A stretch of DNA of 64,000 nucleotides from Spirochaetales bacterium. Its GTDB lineage: Bacteria; Spirochaetota; Spirochaetia; SZUA-6; RPPD01. Location: assembly GCA_016930675.1 (NCBI GenBank), contig JAFGGG010000030.1, positions 1-64,000 on the forward strand, read 5' to 3'. The notes beneath the pieces are model-generated. The model was not told the origin of the DNA. It worked only from the letters and a program-made list of their open reading frames with translations, and did no database searches. Each line of letters opens with the position of its first letter. The stretch's first letter is position 1. Shown one piece after another: positions 1-7,935 of the stretch. The position numbers were made by a program, and so were the translations under genes.

Positions 1-25
1 AAATATAAAATTGTATAATCATTAT

Positions 26-85
26 GGTTAGATTTTTATGTGAGGCATTACTTTTTTTCGGTTAGATTTTTAATGAGGCAATGCG
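26..85. repeat. Imperfect 34-bp tandem duplication
   Basis: The block GGTTAGATTTTTATGTGAGG beginning at 26 recurs as GGTTAGATTTTTAATGAGG beginning at 60, a period of 34 bases. There are only two units, in a non-coding stretch at the window edge. No gene was found between 1 and 284 apart from this repeat and the inverted repeat at 174-240. Confidence 0.6.
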
Positions 86-173
86 CACGGTTGATTGATC
101 ACCATTTTTTTATTATACTTAGATGAAAATAGCTTTGTTCTTATTCAATCAGACTGTGTACATTGTAAAAACG

Positions 174-240
174 GACAGGCTTGATAGGATTTTTAATGAT
201 TTTTTTAGTTTAAGAATATTTTAATCCTGTAAATCCTGTC
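174..240. repeat. Imperfect long inverted repeat (intergenic hairpin)
   Basis: The left arm at 174-191 (GACAGGCTTGATAGGATT) pairs with the right arm at 223-240 (AATCCTGTAAATCCTGTC) over 18 bases with about three mismatches and a loop of about 31 bases. The right arm is itself a short tandem repeat of ATCCTGT. It lies about 45 bases upstream of the DEAD-box-like gene. Two other intergenic elements of similar build are at 32429-32490 and 35763-35881. Confidence 0.6.
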
Positions 241-284
241 TTTAAAAGCTTTCAACACGGTCTGAATACTGCTGGTTAGAAAGT

Positions 285-1862
285 ATGGCGCTGAAAAAAA
301 AGAAATTACATCCCCTTCAGGGAGAAATAAATAAATTAATTCTCGCAAGCGGCTTTAGACAAGCCACCGAACTACAAGAAAAGCTTATTCCTCTTATACT
401 TTCAGGTAAAGACGTGTATGTCGAAGCAGGCGAGCAGAGGGGGAAAAGCCTTTCACTGGCCATATCCCTGATTTTACGTTTAAAAAAGGTACACAGAGGC
501 ATAAAATCGCTTATTATTACCGAATCTGCCGAAACCGCAGCCAAAATATATAAATCAATAAAACACCTTGCAGGGCCGCGTTCAATAAAACTCAGTGCTG
601 TTGCGGTCGGATTTAGCGATTTTATTAAAAAGGAAGGGCGTCAACTCAACAGCAGTCCTGATATTGTGATCGGTACGTCAGCCCGGATAATCGATCATAT
701 TCGCCGCGGGCATGTTGATTTTTCTCATATTGAGATGGTTTGCATGGATGAGCCTTCTCAAAATACGCAGGAATTTTCGAATGATATGTTTTTCATTTTT
801 TCCAAACTCCCGGCGGGAAGGCAGACGGTGTGCTTTAGTGCTTCGAAGAGGAATGAAGGGAATAATCTGCTTTCGTTATTGAAAAGACCGGTAACACTGC
901 GAAAAAGTGATTTTTATAGCGATAGTTCACCGCTTGATCACAATTACCTTGTTACGGCGGATAAAATAGCCGCCATAAAGGCTTTGGTCATTGCCCGGTG
1001 CATGGATGCGCTCCTTATAATGTGCAGGACAACTACCGATTGCCTTAAACTGGAAAAGGAGTTAAATAGTGCTCAGCTGAAAGCCGTCCATGTGGCAAAA
1101 AGCTTGCCGCAGGAGAAGATCAATAAGTATCTGGATTCCTTTAATATTGGAAAAAAATCAATTCTTATAGTAAGTTTTTCCGAAATCAAGGCTATTAATC
1201 CGGAGGGCATTTCATATATAATTAACTATGATTTTCCTGTAATGACGCAGGAGTATGCGGAGATTTGTAAGCCCCAAGTTATCGGAACAAATTGCACCCA
1301 GATTCTTAATCTGGTATCCAAAGAGCATATTAAAGATATTTCAAAGATAGAGGAGACATGTAACATGAAAATGAAGCAACAACAATTTCCCAAAGATGAA
1401 GAGATTTTAAAGGGATTTTTACAAACTGTTGTAAAAAAAATAAGAGAAGAAGAAAATCCCCTTGAGTTGGAATTTTATAAAAAATTAGTAAAAAAGAATG
1501 TTTCTCTTTTTGATCGTTCCTATTTAATGGCTTATTTTGTGAAAAATGCGCTGAAAAAACTACCGCTTAAAAAAACAAATTTCACTACCTTGTTTGTGAG
1601 TGTGGGTAAAAACAAGCGAATCTTTCGTCGTGATTTAAGCACATTATTCGCTGAAGCTTTAGGGTTGAATGATGCCGATATAGGAGAAATTAAGATATTG
1701 GAGAATTACTCATTCATTGATATCCCCACACAGTATGCGCAAAAAGCCATTGATAGCTTAAATAATACGGATTTCAAAGGCAGAAGAATTACAGTTAATT
1801 TTTCACGCAAAAAAACGGAGAAAAGGCCTGTTACAGCGCGTAAATCAAGACAGTATCATTAG
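285..1862 (+). CDS. Degenerate DEAD-box RNA helicase-like protein with DbpA-type RNA-binding tail
   Basis: This 525-residue protein has the two-RecA layout of DEAD-box helicases, but key motifs are eroded. The P-loop (about 48-55) reads AGEQRGKS rather than AxTGxGKT, the DEAD box (155-158) reads DEPS, motif III (185-187) is SAS, and no HRxGRxxR motif VI is visible. Residues about 432-510 form a DbpA-like RRM domain, which in DbpA binds 23S rRNA hairpin 92. A role in ribosome assembly or RNA binding is plausible, while ATP-driven unwinding is doubtful. The C-terminal codons overlap trmB by 35 bases, so the two are likely co-transcribed. The Shine-Dalgarno site is weak. Confidence 0.8.
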   Translation: MALKKKKLHPLQGEINKLILASGFRQATELQEKLIPLILSGKDVYVEAGEQRGKSLSLAISLILRLKKVHRGIKSLIITESAETAAKIYKSIKHLAGPRSIKLSAVAVGFSDFIKKEGRQLNSSPDIVIGTSARIIDHIRRGHVDFSHIEMVCMDEPSQNTQEFSNDMFFIFSKLPAGRQTVCFSASKRNEGNNLLSLLKRPVTLRKSDFYSDSSPLDHNYLVTADKIAAIKALVIARCMDALLIMCRTTTDCLKLEKELNSAQLKAVHVAKSLPQEKINKYLDSFNIGKKSILIVSFSEIKAINPEGISYIINYDFPVMTQEYAEICKPQVIGTNCTQILNLVSKEHIKDISKIEETCNMKMKQQQFPKDEEILKGFLQTVVKKIREEENPLELEFYKKLVKKNVSLFDRSYLMAYFVKNALKKLPLKKTNFTTLFVSVGKNKRIFRRDLSTLFAEALGLNDADIGEIKILENYSFIDIPTQYAQKAIDSLNNTDFKGRRITVNFSRKKTEKRPVTARKSRQYH

Positions 1863-2433
1863 TATTTTAGAGTTTATAACAAGTTCCAGACGACTGGAAC
1901 TTGAGATTGGCTGTGGAGGCGGCCATTTTCTGACAAACTATGCTCTAAAATATCCCGAGACGAATTTTGTAGGTATTGAAATCAAAAGCAAGCGTTGTGA
2001 TAAAACTATTAAAAAGATAAAGAAAAACGGTCTTTCCAATGTAAAACTGTTTTGCGGAAACGCTGAAGAATTTATAGCAAAGCTGCCACTAGTATCGGTT
2101 GATGCTTTACATATATATTTTCCGGATCCCTGGCCAAAAACAAAACATAGGAAACGTAGATTTTTTAAAATACAAATGCTCGCTACTGCCCATAAATTTT
2201 TGAAACCCGGTGGTGTGATTTATTTTGCGAGTGATGTCTTTGATTACTATATCCAGGCAAAGATATTATGTATTTTGCATGTGGGATTCAAAATAGCTAA
2301 AGACAAATTACCCGAAGAGGTGGCAAGCTCTATGTATAGTAAGAAGATGAAACATGCCGGTAAAACTGTCAATACACTGGTAGTAAATAAATTAGCAGCC
2401 AAAATAACGAAAGAAAGAGTAATACCAAATTAA
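1828..2433 (+). CDS. trmB: tRNA (guanine-N7-)-methyltransferase
   Basis: TrmB methylates G46 of tRNAs using S-adenosylmethionine. The reading frame shows the SAM-binding motif LEIGCGGG near the N terminus and the family signature FPDPWPKTKHRKRRF. The frame is open from an upstream stop at 1759-1761 but contains no ATG, GTG or TTG before the SAM motif; the first ATG, at 2176, falls after the catalytic signature. I place the start at CTG 1828, seven bases after GGAG at 1817-1820, giving about 201 residues, close to the usual length with a short N terminus. It overlaps the helicase-like gene by 35 bases and converges with the membrane-protein gene, overlapping its end by 65 bases. Confidence 0.85.
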   Translation: MLQRVNQDSIISILEFITSSRRLELEIGCGGGHFLTNYALKYPETNFVGIEIKSKRCDKTIKKIKKNGLSNVKLFCGNAEEFIAKLPLVSVDALHIYFPDPWPKTKHRKRRFFKIQMLATAHKFLKPGGVIYFASDVFDYYIQAKILCILHVGFKIAKDKLPEEVASSMYSKKMKHAGKTVNTLVVNKLAAKITKERVIPN

Positions 2434-3619
2434 TAAGCAGTCCGGAAAAAATAAAAATCGCCGAGAGTATTCCGACTTTAATGGATTTTTTTTGACAGGC
2501 TTCTGCCAGTTTGAAGGGATTACCGGGAATGGCTATAAGCTCACCCATGGGGTCCTGAGGTTTTTTTAGCAGCCTGTTTTTACCGGGCGTGCCGAAAAAG
2601 TAATAATCTTTTTCCTCTGCCACTTTCTTATACAGGGAACACTCTCTGTGAGTAATTGGCAGCCGGAAAAGCGGGTCATACTGCTTGGCAGCTTTTGATT
2701 TACGCAGCATAATGTACTTTTCCCCGTCAGGGAGTTCAGCAGAACATTCATTTTTTTCCAATCCGCCTAGATCCGAGAGATAACGTAAAGGAAGTTTTAA
2801 CAGGTCTCGCTCGGCCCGCAAAAACCGGGCTTGCTTCCAAAATCTTCTGTATAAAAAATAGAAAATCACTCCGGGTGGCAAAAGATAAATAATCGGAAAT
2901 AAAAACAGACTAAGTGAAAGTACAGCGGGAATATAATAGTTTAGTTGGCTGAAAATGTTTCTAGAAAAATCGATCAGCCTTGAAAGCAGAAAGGCAATCA
3001 GTAAGAGTGAAAGCGAGCCGCAGATCATCGATATCGGGGTAAATTGATTTAAATACTCATTTTTTTGTCGTGCGCTCCATATGGAGCGTTCCAGAAGCAG
3101 TTCTTTATTACCGTCATAGATTACCACAAGCAGAGGTCTATTGGGCTGGTTTTTAAACAGATATCTGCCGTCCTCAATAAACAGGCAGCCGCTGATAAAA
3201 ATTTGAATACCCGACGGCAAAGAAAAGATCTTGTCCCAGGGAATATAGGCCGGCTGCTCATCGGGAAAGTCGAATTCCGTTTGTGTTCCGTCTGTTGCCT
3301 GCAATTCACTTGGAAATGATGAAAGCAGATAGATTGATGTTTTAGTTAAATCCGCGGCTACCGAGAAGTCTTGCCCTGCGATCCAGACCCTGGTATTGCC
3401 CTGAATAGCTTCCAAGGTACCGAACAAGCGATATGTGCCTATAAATTTACCTTTTTTGGTTTTCAGCGATGTATTTTCCGCGATCGGCAGCAGAGAAGCA
3501 TGAGTAAGCCGCCTGCGAAAATTATGCCATTGAGCTCTAATCAGAAAAGCGCCGACTCCGGGTATAAGGCCATAGAATACGAATGCGATAAGAAAAATAA
3601 AGAAAATATAAATTATCAT
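2369..3619 (-). CDS. Membrane protein of unknown function
   Basis: A 416-residue protein with an N-terminal hydrophobic segment (about 1-25), two central membrane segments (roughly 200-225 and 230-260) and a C-terminal hairpin (about 375-416). The soluble part before the central pair is beta-rich and the part after it is charged. The architecture (TM, soluble domain, TM pair, soluble domain, TM pair) resembles GIDE-type or other stress-linked membrane proteins, but I recognise no motif. The start has no clear ribosome binding site. Its gene is divergent from the MBL-fold hydrolase (47-bp gap) and its 3' end overlaps trmB. Confidence 0.7.
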   Translation of the reverse strand: MIIYIFFIFLIAFVFYGLIPGVGAFLIRAQWHNFRRRLTHASLLPIAENTSLKTKKGKFIGTYRLFGTLEAIQGNTRVWIAGQDFSVAADLTKTSIYLLSSFPSELQATDGTQTEFDFPDEQPAYIPWDKIFSLPSGIQIFISGCLFIEDGRYLFKNQPNRPLLVVIYDGNKELLLERSIWSARQKNEYLNQFTPISMICGSLSLLLIAFLLSRLIDFSRNIFSQLNYYIPAVLSLSLFLFPIIYLLPPGVIFYFLYRRFWKQARFLRAERDLLKLPLRYLSDLGGLEKNECSAELPDGEKYIMLRKSKAAKQYDPLFRLPITHRECSLYKKVAEEKDYYFFGTPGKNRLLKKPQDPMGELIAIPGNPFKLAEACQKKSIKVGILSAIFIFSGLLINLVLLFLSLFWLLIYLLPVY

Positions 3620-3666
3620 ATATATAATATTGAAAAAATAGCTTAAATATCTTAGTGTAGTATATC

Positions 3667-4338
3667 ATGATTGAGCGGATTATTGTAGGTATTTTCAGGA
3701 CTAATTGTTATTTATTTGCAGTCAATAAAAAAGAATGCATTATCATTGATCCCGGAGGGGATGCGGAAAAAATCATTTCTCAAATCGAGCTTTTAAATAT
3801 GACTCCCACAGGTATAGTTTTTACTCATGGACATTTTGACCATACTATGGCTACGGGTTCTATTATCGAATATTTTCAGAAGAAGGATATCGTTATTAAA
3901 TGCGCTATTCATCGCGAAGATAAGGAATACCTCGGAAAAACAGCCGATAAAATGAATAAAAAGCATTTAAAACATCTAGGCCCGGAAGCGGTAATGCTTT
4001 ATAGAAGGTATGCTGTGACTCTACCCGGTGTTGATATTGAACTAAACAGCAGAAAAAAGGTATTTAATACTAAATTATCGGTAATTGAAACGCCCGGGCA
4101 TTCCAAAGGGAGTATCTGCCTTTATAATGAACAGGATGGTATAATTTTTACAGGAGATACCCTGTTTTTTGACGGGATCGGTCGATCGGACCTGCCCGGA
4201 GGTGATGAAAAACTGCTTTTAACAAGTATTAAAAATAAAATACTCACTTTACCGCCTGAGACAAGCGTGTTTCCGGGACACGGACCTCTCACAACAATAG
4301 AAAGAGAAATCAAAGGCAATCCATTTTTACTGTCTTAA
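3667..4338 (+). CDS. MBL-fold metallo-hydrolase (glyoxalase II-like)
   Basis: This 223-residue protein carries the metal-binding motif THGHFDHT (about 53-60), a GHSKGS loop, GDTLFF and a C-terminal FPGHG motif, which together supply the ligands of a two-metal hydrolase centre. The length and motif spacing match the small glyoxalase II-like hydrolases that cleave thioesters such as S-lactoylglutathione. The actual substrate cannot be read from sequence. It is probably cytoplasmic, as there is no signal peptide. It stands alone on the plus strand between a divergent membrane-protein gene and a convergent hypothetical gene nine bases away. Confidence 0.88.
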   Translation: MIERIIVGIFRTNCYLFAVNKKECIIIDPGGDAEKIISQIELLNMTPTGIVFTHGHFDHTMATGSIIEYFQKKDIVIKCAIHREDKEYLGKTADKMNKKHLKHLGPEAVMLYRRYAVTLPGVDIELNSRKKVFNTKLSVIETPGHSKGSICLYNEQDGIIFTGDTLFFDGIGRSDLPGGDEKLLLTSIKNKILTLPPETSVFPGHGPLTTIEREIKGNPFLLS

Positions 4339-4346
4339 GGATTTAA

Positions 4347-4733
4347 TTACACACTTATATTAACCAGAGTGCCTGGTTCTGGTGAAAGTCCGCTTATATA
4401 GGGCAACAGCTTTGATGAAATAGTTTTAATTTGACCGGAAAGATTTTTAATATGTGAGTCTATATTCTGAGGATTAATGAGGTGTGAAAAGTCTCCGGCC
4501 GGTTTTTGGGTTTTTAATTTGCTGAGTCTTTCAATCAGATTATCGAGCATTCTTAATTTGTACAGCGGGATACCTTCCATACCGTCTTTCGAGGGGATAC
4601 CGATGAGGTGTTTGAGGGCGATTAAAGGCGATAAAAGGGGCCGTACGGGAACAGTAATTTTTGTTGCAAGTTTGTTACTGAAATAGAGACGATTGATGAT
4701 TGAAGGTGCGGTAGGGGAAATAGTAGAGATCAT
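4347..4733 (-). CDS. Hypothetical 128-residue protein
   Basis: I do not recognise a family. The protein lacks a signal peptide and has a helical centre with leucine-rich and charged stretches (about 55-110). The start is supported by a strong Shine-Dalgarno sequence (AAGGGAG, six bases upstream of the ATG), which argues that this is a real gene and not a shadow. It lies downstream of the DksA-like gene on the same strand with about 100 bases between. Confidence 0.55.
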   Translation of the reverse strand: MISTISPTAPSIINRLYFSNKLATKITVPVRPLLSPLIALKHLIGIPSKDGMEGIPLYKLRMLDNLIERLSKLKTQKPAGDFSHLINPQNIDSHIKNLSGQIKTISSKLLPYISGLSPEPGTLVNISV

Positions 4734-4832
4734 TTTTCGCTCCCTTACATGCTCTAATGTAATTATCGGGAGCGTATCAATAAGATATTATTAGTTTATA
4801 CCTGTGCACTTATACGGAAAAATGATGTGAAA

Positions 4833-5189
4833 TCAACGATTTCTTAATTCTTCTGACGTTTTACATTTAATGCACAATATCGCATATGGAATTGCATCAA
4901 GTCTTTCTCTTGGGATTTTCTGATCACAGCGCATACATTTGCCATAATGGCCGTTCTCAATACGTACAAGAGCGTTTTCCACAAGTTTCAAGGTTTTCAG
5001 TTCTTGATTTCCCAAGGCCTCCAAAATTCTTCTATCAATATCATCGGAAGCAATATCTGCTAAATCTTTCGGATCTGTATCCTCGATTATTTCGTTAAAC
5101 TCAGCATTTTCAGCAGCGAGATGTTGGAGTATTTCATTTTTCATACCCAATAGAGCTGATTTCATTTTTTCGATATATGTCTTTTCCAT
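4833..5189 (-). CDS. DksA/TraR-family C4 zinc-finger protein
   Basis: This 118-residue protein ends in CMRC-(17 residues)-CIKC, the four-cysteine zinc finger of the DksA/TraR family. It is preceded by a coiled-coil-like helical region containing DPKDLADIASDD, with acidic residues where DksA carries its catalytic tip. Such proteins insert into the RNA polymerase secondary channel and modulate rRNA and stress promoters with ppGpp. The start has a strong GAGGAGG site. An inverted repeat at 5222-5242 lies in the promoter region. It could be a TraR-like protein rather than a true DksA, given the short length. Confidence 0.85.
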   Translation of the reverse strand: MEKTYIEKMKSALLGMKNEILQHLAAENAEFNEIIEDTDPKDLADIASDDIDRRILEALGNQELKTLKLVENALVRIENGHYGKCMRCDQKIPRERLDAIPYAILCIKCKTSEELRNR

Positions 5190-5221
5190 GGGCCCTCCTC
5201 ACATGGGGGTAATCAGATTTT

Positions 5222-5242
5222 TAGTCCACACAATTTGGACTA
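5222..5242 (-). promoter_or_regulatory. Inverted repeat in the DksA-like promoter
   Basis: TAGTCCA and TGGACTA form perfect 7-base arms separated by seven bases. On the minus strand a TTGACA hexamer lies just upstream (about 5255-5260), so the repeat sits where the -10 element and transcription start would be. This suggests an operator for a dimeric repressor or autoregulation. The 330-base gap 5190-5519 holds this element and the infA promoter, and nothing else I can identify. Confidence 0.45.
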
Positions 5243-5448
5243 TATCTAAAAAATTGTCAACTAGTTAAGAACAGCAAATTTTAATTTACTCATTTTCATA
5301 TTCCCAATTTAGATGATTGAATAGTTAAATTACTCTAATAGTATATACATAATACTTTAAATTACCATAAAATATTTGGAAACTAGCAATGATTATTAAT
5401 TATGGGTTGGTTTTTAGCGAATAAATCAGAAAATTGCTGTACGCAGAG

Positions 5449-5477
5449 TTGACAAAAATATTGCTATCAAATATTGT
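5449..5477 (+). promoter_or_regulatory. Sigma-70-type promoter of infA
   Basis: TTGACA (5449-5454), a 17-base spacer and TATTGT (5472-5477) form a near-consensus housekeeping promoter about 43 bases upstream of the infA start. This fits constitutive expression of a translation factor. Confidence 0.7.
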
Positions 5478-5519
5478 AAAGCATATTGCGCTAAACCGCA
5501 ATTTAGCATTGGAGTCGAC

Positions 5520-5738
5520 GTGGCCAAAGAAGAAGCAATAGAAGTAAACGGTGTAGTTAAAGAATCACTTCCCAACACAATGTTCCGGGTTGAACTCGAA
5601 AACGGGCATCTTATTTTAGCACATCTTTCCGGAAAAATGCGAAAGCATTATATCAGAATCGTGCCCGGAGATAAGGTTAAGGTTGCCCTTTCCCCCTACG
5701 ACCTTACACGTGGTAGAATAATATATCGCGAACGCTAG
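5520..5738 (+). CDS. infA: Translation initiation factor IF-1
   Basis: This 72-residue S1/OB-fold protein matches IF-1 in length and sequence, with the motif FRVELENGH and the C-terminal YDLTRGRI(I/V)YR stretch. IF-1 occupies the ribosomal A site during initiation and works with IF-2 and IF-3. The start is GTG, seven bases after GGAG. A strong promoter lies upstream. The gene stands apart from ribosomal-protein operons here, being flanked by the DksA-like gene and an aldo/keto reductase. Confidence 0.97.
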   Translation: MAKEEAIEVNGVVKESLPNTMFRVELENGHLILAHLSGKMRKHYIRIVPGDKVKVALSPYDLTRGRIIYRER

Positions 5739-5781
5739 AGATCCCTTAAAAAAGAACTATTATTTTACTCTGATATCTTTA

Positions 5782-5810
5782 TTGACAATCACACTTATCA
5801 TCTATATTTT
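5782..5810 (+). promoter_or_regulatory. Promoter abutting the aldo/keto reductase start
   Basis: TTGACA (5782-5787), a 17-base spacer and TATTTT (5805-5810) immediately precede the first ATG at 5811. Transcription would begin near 5817, so the mRNA would be close to leaderless and would use the second ATG at 5820. No Shine-Dalgarno site is visible upstream of either ATG. Confidence 0.5.
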
Positions 5811-5819
5811 ATGTTAACT

Positions 5820-6791
5820 ATGCGTAAAGTTAGATTAGGTAGGACAGATTTAAAGATTTCGCCGGTGGGTCTGGGCTGCTGGCAGTTTTCCGGCGGCAAG
5901 GGCATCTCGGGCAGCTACTGGCAAAAGCTGAATCAAGAGGATGTGCAGGAGATCATCAGTATTTCACTTAAAGCCGGTATTAACTGGTTCGATACGGCTG
6001 AGGTTTACGGCTGGGGTAATTCCGAGAGGTCTTTGGCTGCCGGATTAAAAGGTCTTGGAATAAAACCGGGTGATGTGGTAATAGCCAGCAAGTGGTTCCC
6101 ATTAATGCGGACCGCTCGATCTATTATAAATACATTTCCGGCAAGAAGCGTCTGCTTGGGAGAGTATGATATAGATCTGTATCAGATACATCTGCCCGGC
6201 AGTTTTTCGCGCATTTCCACCCAAATGCAGAGAATGGCGGATCTGTTGGAGCAGCATAAGATAAAAGCTATCGGAGTAAGTAATTTTAATGCCAGACAGA
6301 TGATTGTCGCACATGAAACACTTGCCAAGCGAGGGATGGTTCTGGCTTCAAACCAGATGCGCTACAGTTTATTAAACAGGGATATTGAAAAAAACGGAGT
6401 TCTTGCTGCCGCCAAAGAGTTGGGCATTACGATTATTGCGTACTCTCCTTTGGCCCAAGGGTTGCTTTCGGGTAAGTTTCATGAACATCCGGAAGAAATA
6501 AAATCACGCCCCGGACCTAGGAAATTTTTAAAACAGTTTAAATCGAAAAATATTGAAAAAACTCGTCCGCTTATCGAACTGCTTAAAAAAATAGCGGATA
6601 AAAAGGGTAAGAGTCCGGCTCAGATTGCCTTAAGCTGGCTGATCAACCGTCATGGAGACAGTATTGTAGCGATCCCCGGCGCTTCCAAGCCTAAACACGC
6701 CGAGACCAATGCACAAGTACTCAGTATAAAGTTTAAAGCTTCTGAAATTGAGGAACTCGATAGTCTCAGCACCAGAATCCTTGGCAATTAA
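5820..6791 (+). CDS. Aldo/keto reductase
   Basis: This NADPH-dependent oxidoreductase family reduces aldehydes and ketones on a TIM barrel. The tetrad is visible: Asp and Tyr in WFDTAEVYG, Lys in VIASKWFP and His in YQIHLPG. NADPH-binding residues fall in the C-terminal IPGASKPKHAETN region. The family N terminus (MRKVRLGRTDLKIS) starts at the ATG at 5820. An in-frame ATG three codons upstream at 5811 is also possible, but the promoter appears to overlap it. The substrate is unknown. It converges with aroB, with a one-base gap. Confidence 0.92.
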   Translation: MRKVRLGRTDLKISPVGLGCWQFSGGKGISGSYWQKLNQEDVQEIISISLKAGINWFDTAEVYGWGNSERSLAAGLKGLGIKPGDVVIASKWFPLMRTARSIINTFPARSVCLGEYDIDLYQIHLPGSFSRISTQMQRMADLLEQHKIKAIGVSNFNARQMIVAHETLAKRGMVLASNQMRYSLLNRDIEKNGVLAAAKELGITIIAYSPLAQGLLSGKFHEHPEEIKSRPGPRKFLKQFKSKNIEKTRPLIELLKKIADKKGKSPAQIALSWLINRHGDSIVAIPGASKPKHAETNAQVLSIKFKASEIEELDSLSTRILGN

Positions 6792-6792
6792 G

Positions 6793-7917
6793 TTACAGTA
6801 CGGACTTGATTTCTTGTTCGCTTACTTCCCGTGAATAGGAGCCGTCTTTAAAGCGCATCATGGAGCCGATACCTTTTTGGAACACGAAGCGGATTTTATT
6901 TTTTCGAACCTTTTTGTCGGTGTACAATGTAGCCAGCAGGGTTTGTTTGTTTATGGAGTTTGGAATTTCGGTAGGCAAGCCGGCCCGTTTCAGCAGCGCG
7001 ACAACGCGCTCCGCCTGATTTTGATTAAGATAGCCGAATTTTACACCAAGCCGGATTTGTAAGGCAATACCGATTGCCACAGCCTCGCCGTGCAGCAGCG
7101 TATATTTGGAAACAGGTTCCAGCGCCCGGCCGATTGTATGCCCAAGGTTTAAAATCTGCCGCAGATTTGTTTCGGTTTCGTCTTTTCTTACGACGTTATA
7201 TTTTAGCTCACAATTCTTTCGGACGATATGTTCGCATGCTGTTTTATCCAAAATTTTTTTACCGCTTTCAACGTCTAACATATCTTCAATATGCTGTTCC
7301 AGGTATTCAAAAAAAGCTGCGTCCGCCATACAGGCATGTTTGATGGTTTCCGCCAGACCGCATTGGATATCACGCAGCGAAAGAGTCTGCCATGTGTGGA
7401 TATCGATGTATACCTTTTTAGGCTGGAAAAATAAACCGATCAAATTCGTGGCCGCAGGTGTATCCACGGCTGTTTTTCCCCCTATGGAAGCATCCGCCGC
7501 GGCCAGCAGTGTTGTGGCATAGTTGATAAAAGGTATCCCGCGGCTAAAAGTACCCGCGATAAAACCCGCTAAGTCCGTCACTACACCTCCGCCTAAGGCG
7601 ATAATGCAGCTGTCTCTGCCGAAGCGACGCTCAATCAAGCGGTCTTCAAGACGAGCTTTGGTTGTTCTGGTTTTGGAAGCTTCACCCGCTTTAAACGTAA
7701 AGAGTTCAATTTCAAAGCCCGACTTCTTAAGGATTTGCGATAGAGTACGGCCGTAGAGTTTTTCTACATTCGAATCCGTAATAAGCGCGTATTTGCTGAC
7801 ATTTTTTATAAGTCCGTTTTTCAGATCGGTAATCAGCGAACCGAATAAATTACTGCCGATTTCAATATCATAAGAATCATCAATTTTCTTTTTTAACGGT
7901 ACATGAAAAATGGCCAT
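6793..7917 (-). CDS. aroB: 3-dehydroquinate synthase
   Basis: AroB converts DAHP to 3-dehydroquinate, the second step of the shikimate pathway, using NAD and a divalent metal. The 374-residue protein has GGGVVTDLAGF (NAD site), ADASIGGKTAVD (substrate loop), and metal ligands in ETIKHA, LNLGHTIG and HGEAVAIG. The length is typical. An AGGAGGAGG stretch precedes the ATG. It follows argJ by 18 bases on the same strand, so the two amino-acid biosynthesis genes are likely co-transcribed. Confidence 0.96.
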   Translation of the reverse strand: MAIFHVPLKKKIDDSYDIEIGSNLFGSLITDLKNGLIKNVSKYALITDSNVEKLYGRTLSQILKKSGFEIELFTFKAGEASKTRTTKARLEDRLIERRFGRDSCIIALGGGVVTDLAGFIAGTFSRGIPFINYATTLLAAADASIGGKTAVDTPAATNLIGLFFQPKKVYIDIHTWQTLSLRDIQCGLAETIKHACMADAAFFEYLEQHIEDMLDVESGKKILDKTACEHIVRKNCELKYNVVRKDETETNLRQILNLGHTIGRALEPVSKYTLLHGEAVAIGIALQIRLGVKFGYLNQNQAERVVALLKRAGLPTEIPNSINKQTLLATLYTDKKVRKNKIRFVFQKGIGSMMRFKDGSYSREVSEQEIKSVL

Positions 7918-7935
7918 GAACGCTTAACCTCCTCC

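Noticed and set aside
26-85. Start of a CRISPR array
   Set aside because: There are only two imperfect units with a short spacer-like gap and no cas genes.
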